Assembly (NCBI GenBank): GCA_902592265.1
Contig: CACJDV010000002.1
Span: 24,622 to 88,621, forward strand
From: an uncultured Pelagibacteraceae bacterium
Lineage (GTDB): Bacteria > Pseudomonadota > Alphaproteobacteria > Pelagibacterales > Pelagibacteraceae
Direction of reading: 5' to 3'
DNA length: 64,000 nucleotides
The position numbers were made by a program, and so were the translations under genes. The notes beneath the pieces are model-generated. The model saw nothing but the letters and a program-made list of their open reading frames with translations. It was not told the DNA's origin and ran no database searches. Below, one piece after another: positions 29,123 to 35,437 of this stretch. The first letter of the stretch is position 1. Each line of letters opens with the position of its first letter.

Positions 29123-29558
29123 AACTATCAAGGATCCAACATTCAATATCTATCGTAGAGGTGGCAGTGTTGAAAAAGCAATGGAAAGCAAAGGCGATGG
29201 AAAAGCTAAAGAAGAATTAATGCAATTAGCAAAGGATGAAAAAGATATTTTATTCGATGTTGAAAGTGAGATTACAGATATTCTTTTAGACAATTACAAC
29301 AAAGAGAAAAAACCAGGTCAAAGTTTTTTAGATTGGCTTGGTACCAAAGACAGAGAATATTTAATCAAGATACCTTTAGGCTTGGCCAGCGGTGGAAAAG
29401 TAATTTCTATTTCTGAATATTTAAAACAAAAAGAAAAACCTAGAATTAAAAAATTAAATCTTGATGCAGTTGCACCAGGAAAAGCATTATCAGAATTAAC
29501 AGATGCAGAAAGGGAAGTTGTTAGAAATCTATTGCGGATGACTTTTGGCCAAGATTAA
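29109..29558 (+). CDS. Unknown element protein
   Basis: 149 residues, acidic and lysine-rich. I recognise no family. Visible are a helical first half and GGKVISISEYLKQKEKPRIKKLNLDAVAPGK, followed by a helical end ELTDAEREVVRNLLRMTFG. The start lies inside the HTH gene and the stop shares a base with the next start (TAATG), so it is translated as part of a coupled chain. Confidence 0.75.
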   Translation: MRTSKTIKDPTFNIYRRGGSVEKAMESKGDGKAKEELMQLAKDEKDILFDVESEITDILLDNYNKEKKPGQSFLDWLGTKDREYLIKIPLGLASGGKVISISEYLKQKEKPRIKKLNLDAVAPGKALSELTDAEREVVRNLLRMTFGQD

Positions 29559-30229
29559 TGAAACCAAGTGAATACAAACAAATGATGGAATATTTAACTA
29601 GGCCCAAACAAAAACCAAGAGAATTTGAAAAAGCAGATAATTCGCCAGTGATGGTTAGCAACGGGGAAATTATGACAGAAAATCAATTTAAAAAATCTTT
29701 ACCATTAGAAGATCAGCCTGGATATGATCCTGATAAAGATCCAAATTTATTAAGAAGAATTAAATATTATCAGGGCGAAGAATTAGGGGCTGAATTTGAT
29801 AGAGCTATCGCAGAAGAAGATAAAGCATTAAAAAAACTTGGCAGAGATCCCGCAAACATCTTACAGAGAAATAGAAAAGTTCAGCCGTTAGTTCCTAAAA
29901 GAGCAACAACAAAACAGATGGTTGAGCTGAAAGGTAAAATAGATAAATATAAAAAAGTTCATTTTCCAAAAGAAGAAAAACCATTTACAAAAATTGCAAA
30001 GAACCTGGGTAAGAACAAAGAGTTTAAAAAAGAAAGTTTTAAATTAGATCCTTTACCTCAAATAGATTTTAGCACTATTGCACCACCAAAGACTAGAACA
30101 CCTGAAGAAATTGCAATGGAGCAAAGGTTCAATGAGCTTTTAAGAAAACAGAATGAGGAAAAAGTTAGAAACGCAACAACGGGATTAGCTGGTCTTGTTG
30201 GCGGCGATCCTTTTACAAAATTAAAATGA
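29558..30229 (+). CDS. Unknown element protein, charged and proline-rich
   Basis: 223 residues, no recognised family. The middle is rich in Lys, Pro and Gln (YLTRPKQKPREFEKAD; PLVPKRATTKQMVELKGK), and the end has a helix (TPEEIAMEQRFNELLRKQNEEKV) then a small GLAGLVGGDPF tail. Such linkers and helices suit a scaffold or an adaptor, for example a capsid- or packaging-modifying factor, but that is speculation. Start and stop overlap both neighbours (TAATG and ATGA). Confidence 0.75.
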   Translation: MKPSEYKQMMEYLTRPKQKPREFEKADNSPVMVSNGEIMTENQFKKSLPLEDQPGYDPDKDPNLLRRIKYYQGEELGAEFDRAIAEEDKALKKLGRDPANILQRNRKVQPLVPKRATTKQMVELKGKIDKYKKVHFPKEEKPFTKIAKNLGKNKEFKKESFKLDPLPQIDFSTIAPPKTRTPEEIAMEQRFNELLRKQNEEKVRNATTGLAGLVGGDPFTKLK

Positions 30230-30462
30230 ATAAATATGAATTGAAATATATGCTGGAACAGATGAGCAGCTCCGTTGATAGATTAACGGATGTAGCTGGA
30301 AAGCAGCAGCATCATATATCAGAGTTGTGGGAAGAAATAGGCCATAAGAATACAAAGATCCAAAAGCTAACAGAAAAAAATTATGAATTAGCGAGTGTCA
30401 TTCGAGGGCAAAGAGAAAAAGATTTAGCTGAAAAATATTGGGATGAAAGGATTGATAACTGA
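30226..30462 (+). CDS. Small coiled-coil protein of the element
   Basis: 78 residues. A long amphipathic helix runs over about residues 4-70 (YMLEQMSSSVDRLTDVAGKQQHHISELWEE...IQKLTEKNYELASVIRG) with heptad spacing of hydrophobic residues. It begins by ATGA overlap and ends by ATGA-like overlap with the 55-residue gene after it. The next protein is also a short helix with a similar layout, so the pair may associate. Confidence 0.7.
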   Translation: MNKYELKYMLEQMSSSVDRLTDVAGKQQHHISELWEEIGHKNTKIQKLTEKNYELASVIRGQREKDLAEKYWDERIDN

Positions 30463-30629
30463 TGACTAAAAAAGATTGGCTGCCCGATGTTAAAAAATTA
30501 ATGAAAATAGTTGAGCATCAAAAGCAAAGATTACATGACCAGGATTGGTTGATCCATAACCTGATTACAACAATAGACAAAATTCGTAGCGATGAGCTGC
30601 CGAATAAAAAGGAAAATAATTTGAATTAA
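30462..30629 (+). CDS. Very small helical protein of the element (55 residues)
   Basis: Starts MTKKDWLPDVKKLMKIVEHQ and is predicted to be one helix with His, Gln and Trp positions that echo the preceding coiled-coil protein (MLEQM...QHHISELWEE versus LMKIVEHQKQRLHDQDWLI). It may be a diverged duplicate or a partner. The ATG overlaps the preceding TGA (TGATG), and the stop lies 25 bases before the next gene, so it fills an otherwise empty gap in the coupled chain. Confidence 0.65.
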   Translation: MTKKDWLPDVKKLMKIVEHQKQRLHDQDWLIHNLITTIDKIRSDELPNKKENNLN

Positions 30630-30654
30630 ACCATTTAACAAAGGAGTTATTATT

Positions 30655-31305
30655 ATGTCGAATATTTTCAAACTTAATCAAGTCGTATCTAAAAATAAAT
30701 ACAACAAAGGAATAGCAGCAACACAAAGATTTGATGTTGTTGATCTTGGTAAGCCTGGGCCTGATGATTGGTTCAAGTTATATACATTCGATCAGCAAGG
30801 ATTAGATAATTTTCAGCCTTGTATGATTAGCAGAGTTAAAGATCCCGAGGGTAAGTTAAACCCCTATTTAATTGGTGGTTCAGAGGATTTTAAGGCTGCT
30901 TGTGCAGAGAAACTACCAAGAATTCAAGATGTTCATCTAGCATACGGAATAACAACGCATAAGAGATTATTTATTTGGCCCGTTGTTTATTTAGAAGATC
31001 TTAACGAGGGGATTGGTTGGCATATATCCGCTTGTGAAATTGCTAATGCAGCATTTACAAGATGGACACAGATAAGATCAGATAAACCAAATAGCAGATA
31101 TATTCATTTGGATTTAGACGATCAAGATCAGGTTCCAAAAGAAAAAGTTTTTGAAACACCACCTATTGATTATGAAACTGCCGTAAACAAAGCATTTAAA
31201 AATAGATACATAGGCAGCGAAGATCATCCTGTTTTTAAAAATGCTGGTTCAGTTTTAGAAACTAACTTTCAGAAAAAAACAATGAAAGGAATTATTAAAT
31301 CATGA
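30655..31305 (+). CDS. Unknown element protein upstream of the DNA polymerase
   Basis: 216 residues with no family I can name. It has mixed beta and alpha character, with many aromatic residues in the middle (DDWFKLYTFDQQGLDNFQPCM; KRLFIWPVVYLEDLNEGIGWHIS) and an acidic patch HLDLDDQDQ. The ribosome-binding site AAGGAGTTATTATT is the best in the element and suggests high expression. Its place before the polymerase makes a replication accessory such as a single-strand DNA-binding protein a reasonable guess, not a demonstrated one. The end overlaps the next start. Confidence 0.75.
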   Translation: MSNIFKLNQVVSKNKYNKGIAATQRFDVVDLGKPGPDDWFKLYTFDQQGLDNFQPCMISRVKDPEGKLNPYLIGGSEDFKAACAEKLPRIQDVHLAYGITTHKRLFIWPVVYLEDLNEGIGWHISACEIANAAFTRWTQIRSDKPNSRYIHLDLDDQDQVPKEKVFETPPIDYETAVNKAFKNRYIGSEDHPVFKNAGSVLETNFQKKTMKGIIKS

Positions 31306-31547
31306 GTAGAGATCATATTAGAGTTATTGACGATTATAGACACTGCCATGAGAATGAATTCTTTTTTACATACGATCCAAGAAAAACTTCAGGAACAAAG
31401 CAGCTAATGGAATATTTAGAAAATAATTTTGATATTGAATTTCAAGATATTCCAGGTTGGCAAATTAAATCAGTGGTCGTTAATACTTATGGCAATTACG
31501 AAGATAGGGAAAAGTTTGGGATAAGAGTAATTAGAAATGATTGTTGA
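31302..31547 (+). CDS. Unknown small element protein
   Basis: 81 residues with HIRVIDDYRHCHENEFFFTYDPRKTSG at the start and a strand-rich end (WQIKSVVVNTYGNYEDREKFGIRVI). No recognised family. It overlaps the preceding gene (ATGA) and the polymerase gene by 11 bases, so it is translated together with the polymerase. Confidence 0.7.
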   Translation: MSRDHIRVIDDYRHCHENEFFFTYDPRKTSGTKQLMEYLENNFDIEFQDIPGWQIKSVVVNTYGNYEDREKFGIRVIRNDC

Positions 31548-33390
31548 TACTCTTAAAGAAAATTTTGATTATCTTTGTGTCGTAGATACTGAATTCAAAG
31601 GCCAGCAAGATGAGGGCCAACTCAATGATCCTGTTTGCGTTGTTATCAAAGAATTAAAATCAGGTCAGTATCATAAGTTCCACGGCCCGAAATTAAAGCT
31701 GCCCTATCCACCCAACAAAACATTATGGATTGCTCACAATGTAATTGCAGAGGCCCATACATTTTTAAGTTATGGATTAAAGCTGCCGAAATATTGGTGG
31801 GATACTTTCATTGAAGATAAGAAATTAAATTTTGGCAAAGTCGCTAGACACTCGTTGCTAGCGGCTTGTGGCAGATACGGAATACAAACTATTTCAGAGG
31901 ATCTAAAAAAGTATTTCATTAATAAAATAATTTTACCTAATGAAACTTATACCCAGGATCAAATGTCCAAGATCCTTGAATATTGTACCAGCGATGTTGA
32001 TGCTGGAGCTGCACTATTCCTGGAGCAATGCAAAGAAATTGAAAAAGTAAAAAAATTTGATGGCCCTGAAATGATAATTAGTCAGGCCCTATTCAGTGGA
32101 GCTGCGGTTGCTTGCACGGCCAAGGTTGAGTTCAACGGGAACCATGTAAACAATGAGCTGCTAAAAAAGATTGATGATGCTTTTCCTTATGTGAAAAGAA
32201 AAATAATTGATGAATTAAATGCTGAATTAGATGTTTACGAAAACGATGTTTTAAAACAAGATAAGTTTGATACCTGGATCGAGCATATTGGTTTAGCTGA
32301 TGTATGGCCTCTAACAATTACAGGACAATATAAAACAGATGAAAAAACTTTAGAAACTTACAAAGATGCTCATCCTGATGTTAGAAAATTTAAACTAGCC
32401 CAGGAGTTTATAGGTTCTAGAAAATTAAAAGGTTTTATTGTTGGGCCTGATAAGAAAGCAAGATGCAGTTATAGGATGTATGGATTAAAAACGGGAAGAA
32501 CAAATCCATCAACAGCAAAGCATCCTTTCAATGCTCCAAAGGCAATGAGAAATTTAATCAAAGCTCCTGATAAAAATAAAATCAGTGTTAATTTTGATTA
32601 CAGATCGCAAGAGGTTGCAATAGCAGCTTATCTTTCCCAAGATCCAAATATGATGGCAGCGGTTCAAAAGACAGATCCGTATATTTACATTGCACAAATA
32701 AACAAAGCAGCTCCCGATGGTGCAACAAAGAAAACGCATAAGGTAATTAGAAATCTTTATAAGACCACAACACTTGCAGCTCTATATGGTCAGGGTGCCG
32801 TGAATATGTCTAAACGAATGAATTTAATAATTGATTATGGCCAAGAGTTATTTGTAAAAATTAAAAATACTTTTCCAACTTATTTTGCCTGGGCCAAGAC
32901 TATGTTTGATAAAGCAATAGTTAATGGTTATGCCGAAACAAAATATGGATGGCGATATTATTTTAAACCTGGCGAATTATATAATCCAAGAACCTTTTAT
33001 AATTTTCCTATTCAGGCCCATGGTTCAGAGATGCTGCGTAGAGCTTTAATTGATTTAACTTTTGCTGGTATTGAAGTTAATGCACTAATTCACGATGGAA
33101 TTGTAATTACACTAAATAAGAAAAATTTTAGAAAAGAATTTATTCAGGCTAAAGAAATATTAATCAATGCATCAAAAGCAATCCTGAATGAAGATAGCAG
33201 CACTGATTATTATTGCGATGTAGATTTCCAAATTATTAGATCAGGAATGATACAAGAGCCTGCGGATCAAAATAAATTTAATAGGATCATTGAATTAACG
33301 AATGAGTTTAACCTAGGGAATAATTCCAGGGGTACCCAAGGAACAAAGTCAGCCCCGTGGATAGATATTAATATTAATAAATATAATTAG
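31537..33390 (+). CDS. Family A DNA polymerase with 3'-5' exonuclease domain
   Basis: 617 residues, similar in layout to phage T7-type and PolA polymerases. The exonuclease domain shows VVDTEFKG (Exo I, DxE; about residues 16-23), AHNVIAEAHTF (Exo II, Asp replaced) and YCTSDVDAG (Exo III, YxxxD). Polymerase motif A is NFDYRSQEVAIAAYLSQD (about 350), motif B RNLYKTTTLAALYGQG (about 404-419), and motif C is LIHDGIV (about 518), where the usual HDE has become HDG; the catalytic Asp is kept. No 5'-nuclease domain. It probably copies the element's own DNA after excision, with helicase and primase supplied by helper or host. Confidence 0.93.
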   Translation: MIVDTLKENFDYLCVVDTEFKGQQDEGQLNDPVCVVIKELKSGQYHKFHGPKLKLPYPPNKTLWIAHNVIAEAHTFLSYGLKLPKYWWDTFIEDKKLNFGKVARHSLLAACGRYGIQTISEDLKKYFINKIILPNETYTQDQMSKILEYCTSDVDAGAALFLEQCKEIEKVKKFDGPEMIISQALFSGAAVACTAKVEFNGNHVNNELLKKIDDAFPYVKRKIIDELNAELDVYENDVLKQDKFDTWIEHIGLADVWPLTITGQYKTDEKTLETYKDAHPDVRKFKLAQEFIGSRKLKGFIVGPDKKARCSYRMYGLKTGRTNPSTAKHPFNAPKAMRNLIKAPDKNKISVNFDYRSQEVAIAAYLSQDPNMMAAVQKTDPYIYIAQINKAAPDGATKKTHKVIRNLYKTTTLAALYGQGAVNMSKRMNLIIDYGQELFVKIKNTFPTYFAWAKTMFDKAIVNGYAETKYGWRYYFKPGELYNPRTFYNFPIQAHGSEMLRRALIDLTFAGIEVNALIHDGIVITLNKKNFRKEFIQAKEILINASKAILNEDSSTDYYCDVDFQIIRSGMIQEPADQNKFNRIIELTNEFNLGNNSRGTQGTKSAPWIDININKYN

Positions 33391-33396
33391 GTATGT

Positions 33397-33726
33397 ATGC
33401 AGATAGACAAAACCAAAGTGAAAGAATTATTTATAGCTGGCAGTTTAAATCCCGCTATTGCAATGTTGTTCAGGGCCAAAGCTGGTATGCCTGGTCTATT
33501 AATTTATTTGTATGTGAAATGGCGATTAGGATTTCCGCATTACATGACAAAGCAAAAAAGAACCTGGATAAAATTAGACAATGTATCAATGGAAAAATAC
33601 GGGTTCGGTATGGATCCAAAAACCAAGAACAAAGCACTGCGAAAATTGGACAGAGAAAAATTAATTCAACTGCACTTGCTAGAAAATTCAGGCAAGGCTC
33701 CACAAGTGAGGTTATTAACTAAATGA
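33397..33726 (+). CDS. Winged-helix-like protein preceding TerS
   Basis: 109 residues. The second half, WIKLDNVSMEKYGFG followed by NKALRKLDREKLIQLHLLEN and APQVRLLTK, has the pattern of a winged helix (helix, recognition helix, two-strand wing). A DNA-binding role in transcription or replication fits. The stop overlaps the TerS start (ATGA). A parallel frame at 33393-33722 is open too, but its product is cysteine-rich and low in plausibility, so this frame is preferred. Confidence 0.75.
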   Translation: MQIDKTKVKELFIAGSLNPAIAMLFRAKAGMPGLLIYLYVKWRLGFPHYMTKQKRTWIKLDNVSMEKYGFGMDPKTKNKALRKLDREKLIQLHLLENSGKAPQVRLLTK

Positions 33727-34286
33727 CAAAAGAAATAGATAAGCAGCTAGATGACAAAGAAAAAAAGCTGCGTAAGAAAATTGAAAAGCAAGTAGAGAAT
33801 AAAAAATACCAAGATAAGATAACACCTATTCAGCAAAAGTTTATTGAGAATTACACTAGCAAATATGGTCAATGGTCAGCGACGCAATGTGCGATAGCAG
33901 CTGGCTATTCGCCGTCATCGGCCCATACAAGAGCTGCTGAATTATTAGATTGGCGAAAGCATCCTGATATTGCAATCGAGATCCAAGATCGGTTGGCTGC
34001 GTTGCGTGAGGCTTGGGATGTGAACAGAGATAAACATTTAGCAATGCTGGTTAAGATCCGTGATGCGTCAATGGAAAAAGGTATGTATGGAGTGGCTAAC
34101 AAAGCAGAGGAGCTGCGGGGCAAAGTAGCTGGATTATATGTTGAAAGAAATCTTACACTTACAAAAGAATTATCAAACGAGGACTTGCACGATAAGATGA
34201 AAGAAATATTTCCAACGAAAGAGGCTTTTCTAGCGGGCCAACGGGATATTATGAAAGATCTATTTCCTGATGATGACGAGGAGTAA
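33723..34286 (+). CDS. terS: Phage terminase small subunit (TerS)
   Basis: 187 residues. The segment ITPIQQKFIENYTS...SATQCAIAAGYSPSSAHTRAAELLDWRKHPDIAIEIQDRL (about 27-82) is the Terminase_2 DNA-binding signature with its HTH; a helical oligomerization part and an acidic C-terminus (LFPDDDEE) follow. TerS recognises the packaging start site and hands DNA to TerL. No TerL or structural gene lies in the element, so it must work with the large terminase of another phage, redirecting packaging to the element's DNA. A charged coiled-coil extension (about 1-25) precedes the HTH. Last gene of the rightward chain. Confidence 0.88.
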   Translation: MTKEIDKQLDDKEKKLRKKIEKQVENKKYQDKITPIQQKFIENYTSKYGQWSATQCAIAAGYSPSSAHTRAAELLDWRKHPDIAIEIQDRLAALREAWDVNRDKHLAMLVKIRDASMEKGMYGVANKAEELRGKVAGLYVERNLTLTKELSNEDLHDKMKEIFPTKEAFLAGQRDIMKDLFPDDDEE

Positions 34287-34618
34287 AAGTTTTTGGAGCT
34301 GGTCAAGAGGCGGTTAAAACTATGATCCAAGATCCCTGAATAATAGGTTGTTGCACTAGATTTAACTATATTTGAAATCCAGCCTTGAACCATGAATAAG
34401 GATCTGTTATTGAAATTTTATTAATAATAATTCCACCTTTAGCTGCTGTTTTCCATTATTCAGTGGCTAAAGGTTTTTTTTATTTTAGGGCTGGACATAG
34501 CTGGACTGAATGTAGGCAAATGTAGGCCTGAAAGTAACCCAATGTTACCCACCCCGTTTCTCGATTATTTAATTATAGCAACACTAATTTGAAATTTTTG
34601 ACAAGGTAACCTGGTTGC
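34287..34618. other. Non-coding stretch after TerS with terminator and short repeats
   Basis: No credible coding frame. It holds the terminator at 34435-34481 and a cluster of short direct and inverted repeats at 34489-34622. It could include the site recognised by TerS or a replication origin. Confidence 0.6.
34435..34481 (+). terminator. Rho-independent terminator after TerS
   Basis: ACCTTTAGC (34435-34443) pairs with GCTAAAGGT (34466-34474), a 9-bp stem with a 22-base loop, followed by eight T. It ends the rightward transcript of the element. Confidence 0.75.
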
Positions 34619-34622
34619 CTAC
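34489..34622. repeat. Cluster of short repeats, candidate packaging or origin site
   Basis: Direct pairs GCTGGAC (34490 and 34500 area), TGTAGGC (34511 and 34521 area) and the GTAACCC / GTTACCC inverted-type pair (34534-34550), with GTAGGCAA answered by the inverse TTGCCTAC at 34615-34622. Iterated short motifs directly after terS are typical of pac or origin sequences. Confidence 0.4.
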
Positions 34623-34828
34623 TTGGCGATAACTTGTTTTGCGTTTGCGTGATAGCAGCTCTTGCAAATAGAACCTTTAGAATATTCAAACTCACTAAAC
34701 ATTAAAACGAAATCTGTCCGTGCAATCTCTGTACGATCCCCGCCGCAAAAGATACATCTATCAATTTCAACATTCTCAAATAATGATTGGTGGTTCTCTT
34801 TTCCTGATGCGTTTTGCCAAGATGACAT
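34619..34828 (-). CDS. Small zinc-ribbon protein, only antisense gene of the element
   Basis: 69 residues with two CxxC pairs: CIFCGGDR (about 25-32) and SICKSCYHANAK (about 53-64), a treble-clef or zinc-ribbon pattern. A promoter with near-consensus boxes (34836-34864) starts transcription at or next to the ATG, so the mRNA may be leaderless. Opposite orientation and its own strong promoter suggest expression in the integrated state, as for a maintenance, immunity or anti-phage gene. No family recognised beyond the zinc pattern. Confidence 0.75.
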   Translation of the reverse strand: MSSWQNASGKENHQSLFENVEIDRCIFCGGDRTEIARTDFVLMFSEFEYSKGSICKSCYHANAKQVIAK

Positions 34829-34835
34829 ATAGGAT

Positions 34836-34864
34836 TTTATAGGAGCAAATGTTCTGAATGTAAA
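34836..34864 (-). promoter_or_regulatory. Sigma-70 promoter of the zinc-ribbon gene
   Basis: TTTACA (34864-34859) and TATAAA (34841-34836) with exactly 17 bases between. The -10 box ends 7 bases before the ATG, so the transcript should begin near the start codon itself. Confidence 0.65.
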
Positions 34865-34954
34865 ATAATTTTTTAGAATTCAGCTTAACAACTTAAAAAT
34901 TTTTTGAGGTCTATAAATGTCTAGATCTTGCTATATAGGTCTAACTATTAGGAT

Positions 34955-34972
34955 CCCTTTTGTATAAAAGGG
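34955..34972. repeat. Perfect hairpin CCCTTTT-GTAT-AAAAGGG
   Basis: 7-bp perfect stem with a 4-base loop, not followed by a T run on the plus strand. It lies in the structured right end of the element. Confidence 0.5.
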
Positions 34973-34981
34973 GTATTGGGG

Positions 34982-35001
34982 GTTGGACTTTGTTGGACTT
35001 T
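34982..35001 (+). repeat. Tandem duplication of GTTGGACTTT
   Basis: Two exact 10-bp copies in direct succession, with a related GCTGGAC motif at 34490-34506. It could be an iteron-like binding site. Confidence 0.5.
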
Positions 35002-35093
35002 AAGATTGGTTTAGGATCCCTCTAAAAGTATTCGTTAAAGCTCCATACATGCACCAGGATTGCTTATACCCGTGAGATTGAACATATTTGAGG

Positions 35094-35117
35094 GCATCGC
35101 AACAGCGATGCTCTTTT
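35094..35117 (+). terminator. Hairpin with T-rich tail (first of twin CGCAACAGCG hairpins)
   Basis: GCATCGC (35094-35100), loop AACA, GCGATGC (35105-35111), then TCTTTT. It is a good intrinsic-terminator shape on the plus strand. It could end a small RNA encoded between 34870 and 35117, since no protein gene precedes it. Confidence 0.5.
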
Positions 35118-35139
35118 AAGCATTTATTAATTCTTTTAT

Positions 35140-35155
35140 GGCCGCAACAGCGGCC
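35140..35155. repeat. Second CGCAACAGCG hairpin
   Basis: GGCCGC, loop AACA, GCGGCC: a 6-bp perfect stem with the same loop and flanking bases as the hairpin at 35094, but a different outer stem and no T run. The shared core with changed outer pairs points to conserved structure rather than simple duplication. Confidence 0.5.
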
Positions 35156-35214
35156 CAAAATACAACTCCAGCGAGTCAAAATTACAGATAAAAAAGCTAA
35201 TAAAACAAAGGCTT

Positions 35215-35248
35215 TTTACCCGTGAATTTGGCTGCATCTGCGGGTAAA
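35215..35248. promoter_or_regulatory. Inverted repeat TTTACCCG-N18-CGGGTAAA near the right end
   Basis: Perfect 8-base arms. The TACCCG/CGGGTA half-sites match those at 28849-28870, but the spacer is 8 bases longer, close to one helical turn (10.5 bp). It may be a site for the same protein. Confidence 0.4.
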
Positions 35249-35292
35249 TAAGATAAGGAAAATAAGGAATAATTGATCCTAGAACGATCCGT

Positions 35293-35314
35293 TGCGTAGA
35301 TAATGCGTAGATGG
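35293..35314 (+). repeat. Integrase arm-type repeat, right copy
   Basis: Two TGCGTAGA octamers separated by TAA and followed by TGG, nearly identical to 26697-26718 and in the same direction. It lies 85 bases inside the right att site. Confidence 0.6.
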
Positions 35315-35398
35315 CTTGATTTACTATTCCATCATTGATAGTCTATTAGTGTTGTGATTGCTTGTGTAAATGAAGATTTAATTTATTTGAGCTAGGTG

Positions 35399-35437
35399 GG
35401 TGTAAACGAGATGCTCTACCAACTGAGCTAACCGCCC
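35399..35437. repeat. Attachment site, distal copy (tRNA-Val 5' half remnant)
   Basis: Identical 39 bp to 26571-26609. It is the original chromosomal 5' half of tRNA-Val, now cut off from its 3' half. It cannot form a tRNA. Confidence 0.93.

Larger units (their letters stand above)
34829..35398. other. Structured non-coding right end of the element
   Basis: About 570 bases without a credible gene except the divergent promoter. It contains a hairpin at 34955-34972, a tandem 10-bp repeat at 34982-35001, twin hairpins with the shared core CGCAACAGCG (35094-35111 and 35140-35155), the TTTACCCG/CGGGTAAA inverted repeat (35215-35248) and one arm-type repeat (35293-35314). Origin, packaging site or small RNA are the options. 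Confidence 0.6.
26571..35437 (+). mobile_element. Integrated phage-satellite-like element (integrase, PolA, TerS), about 8.83 kb
   Basis: The borders are two identical 39-bp copies of the tRNA-Val 5' half; the distance between copies is 8828 bp, the predicted size of the excised circle. Nearly all genes point rightward and overlap or abut: integrase, an unknown basic protein, HTH, five unknown proteins, another of 81 residues, family A DNA polymerase, a winged-helix-like protein and TerS. A single gene (zinc ribbon) is antisense. No large terminase, portal, capsid, tail, lysis, helicase or primase gene is present. The frames are intact, with richer ribosome-binding sites and visibly more G+C than the host. 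TerS without TerL or structural genes is the mark of packaging-hijacking satellites; a prophage remnant is the rival reading. Confidence 0.85.

Noticed and set aside
33393-33722. Open frame parallel to the winged-helix-like gene
   Set aside because: It covers the same bases as 33397-33726 in another frame. The other frame has a plausible protein and the ATGA coupling to terS, this one has an odd, Cys- and Ser-rich composition.
33905-34393. 162-codon minus-strand frame antisense to terS
   Set aside because: Serine- and isoleucine-rich mirror of the terS codons with no start signal; a shadow frame.
26571-35437. Complete prophage or ordinary decayed prophage
   Set aside because: No TerL, portal, capsid, tail or lysis genes, so not complete. 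No broken frames or deletions scars, and a tight coupled gene chain, so decay is less likely than a satellite, though not excluded.
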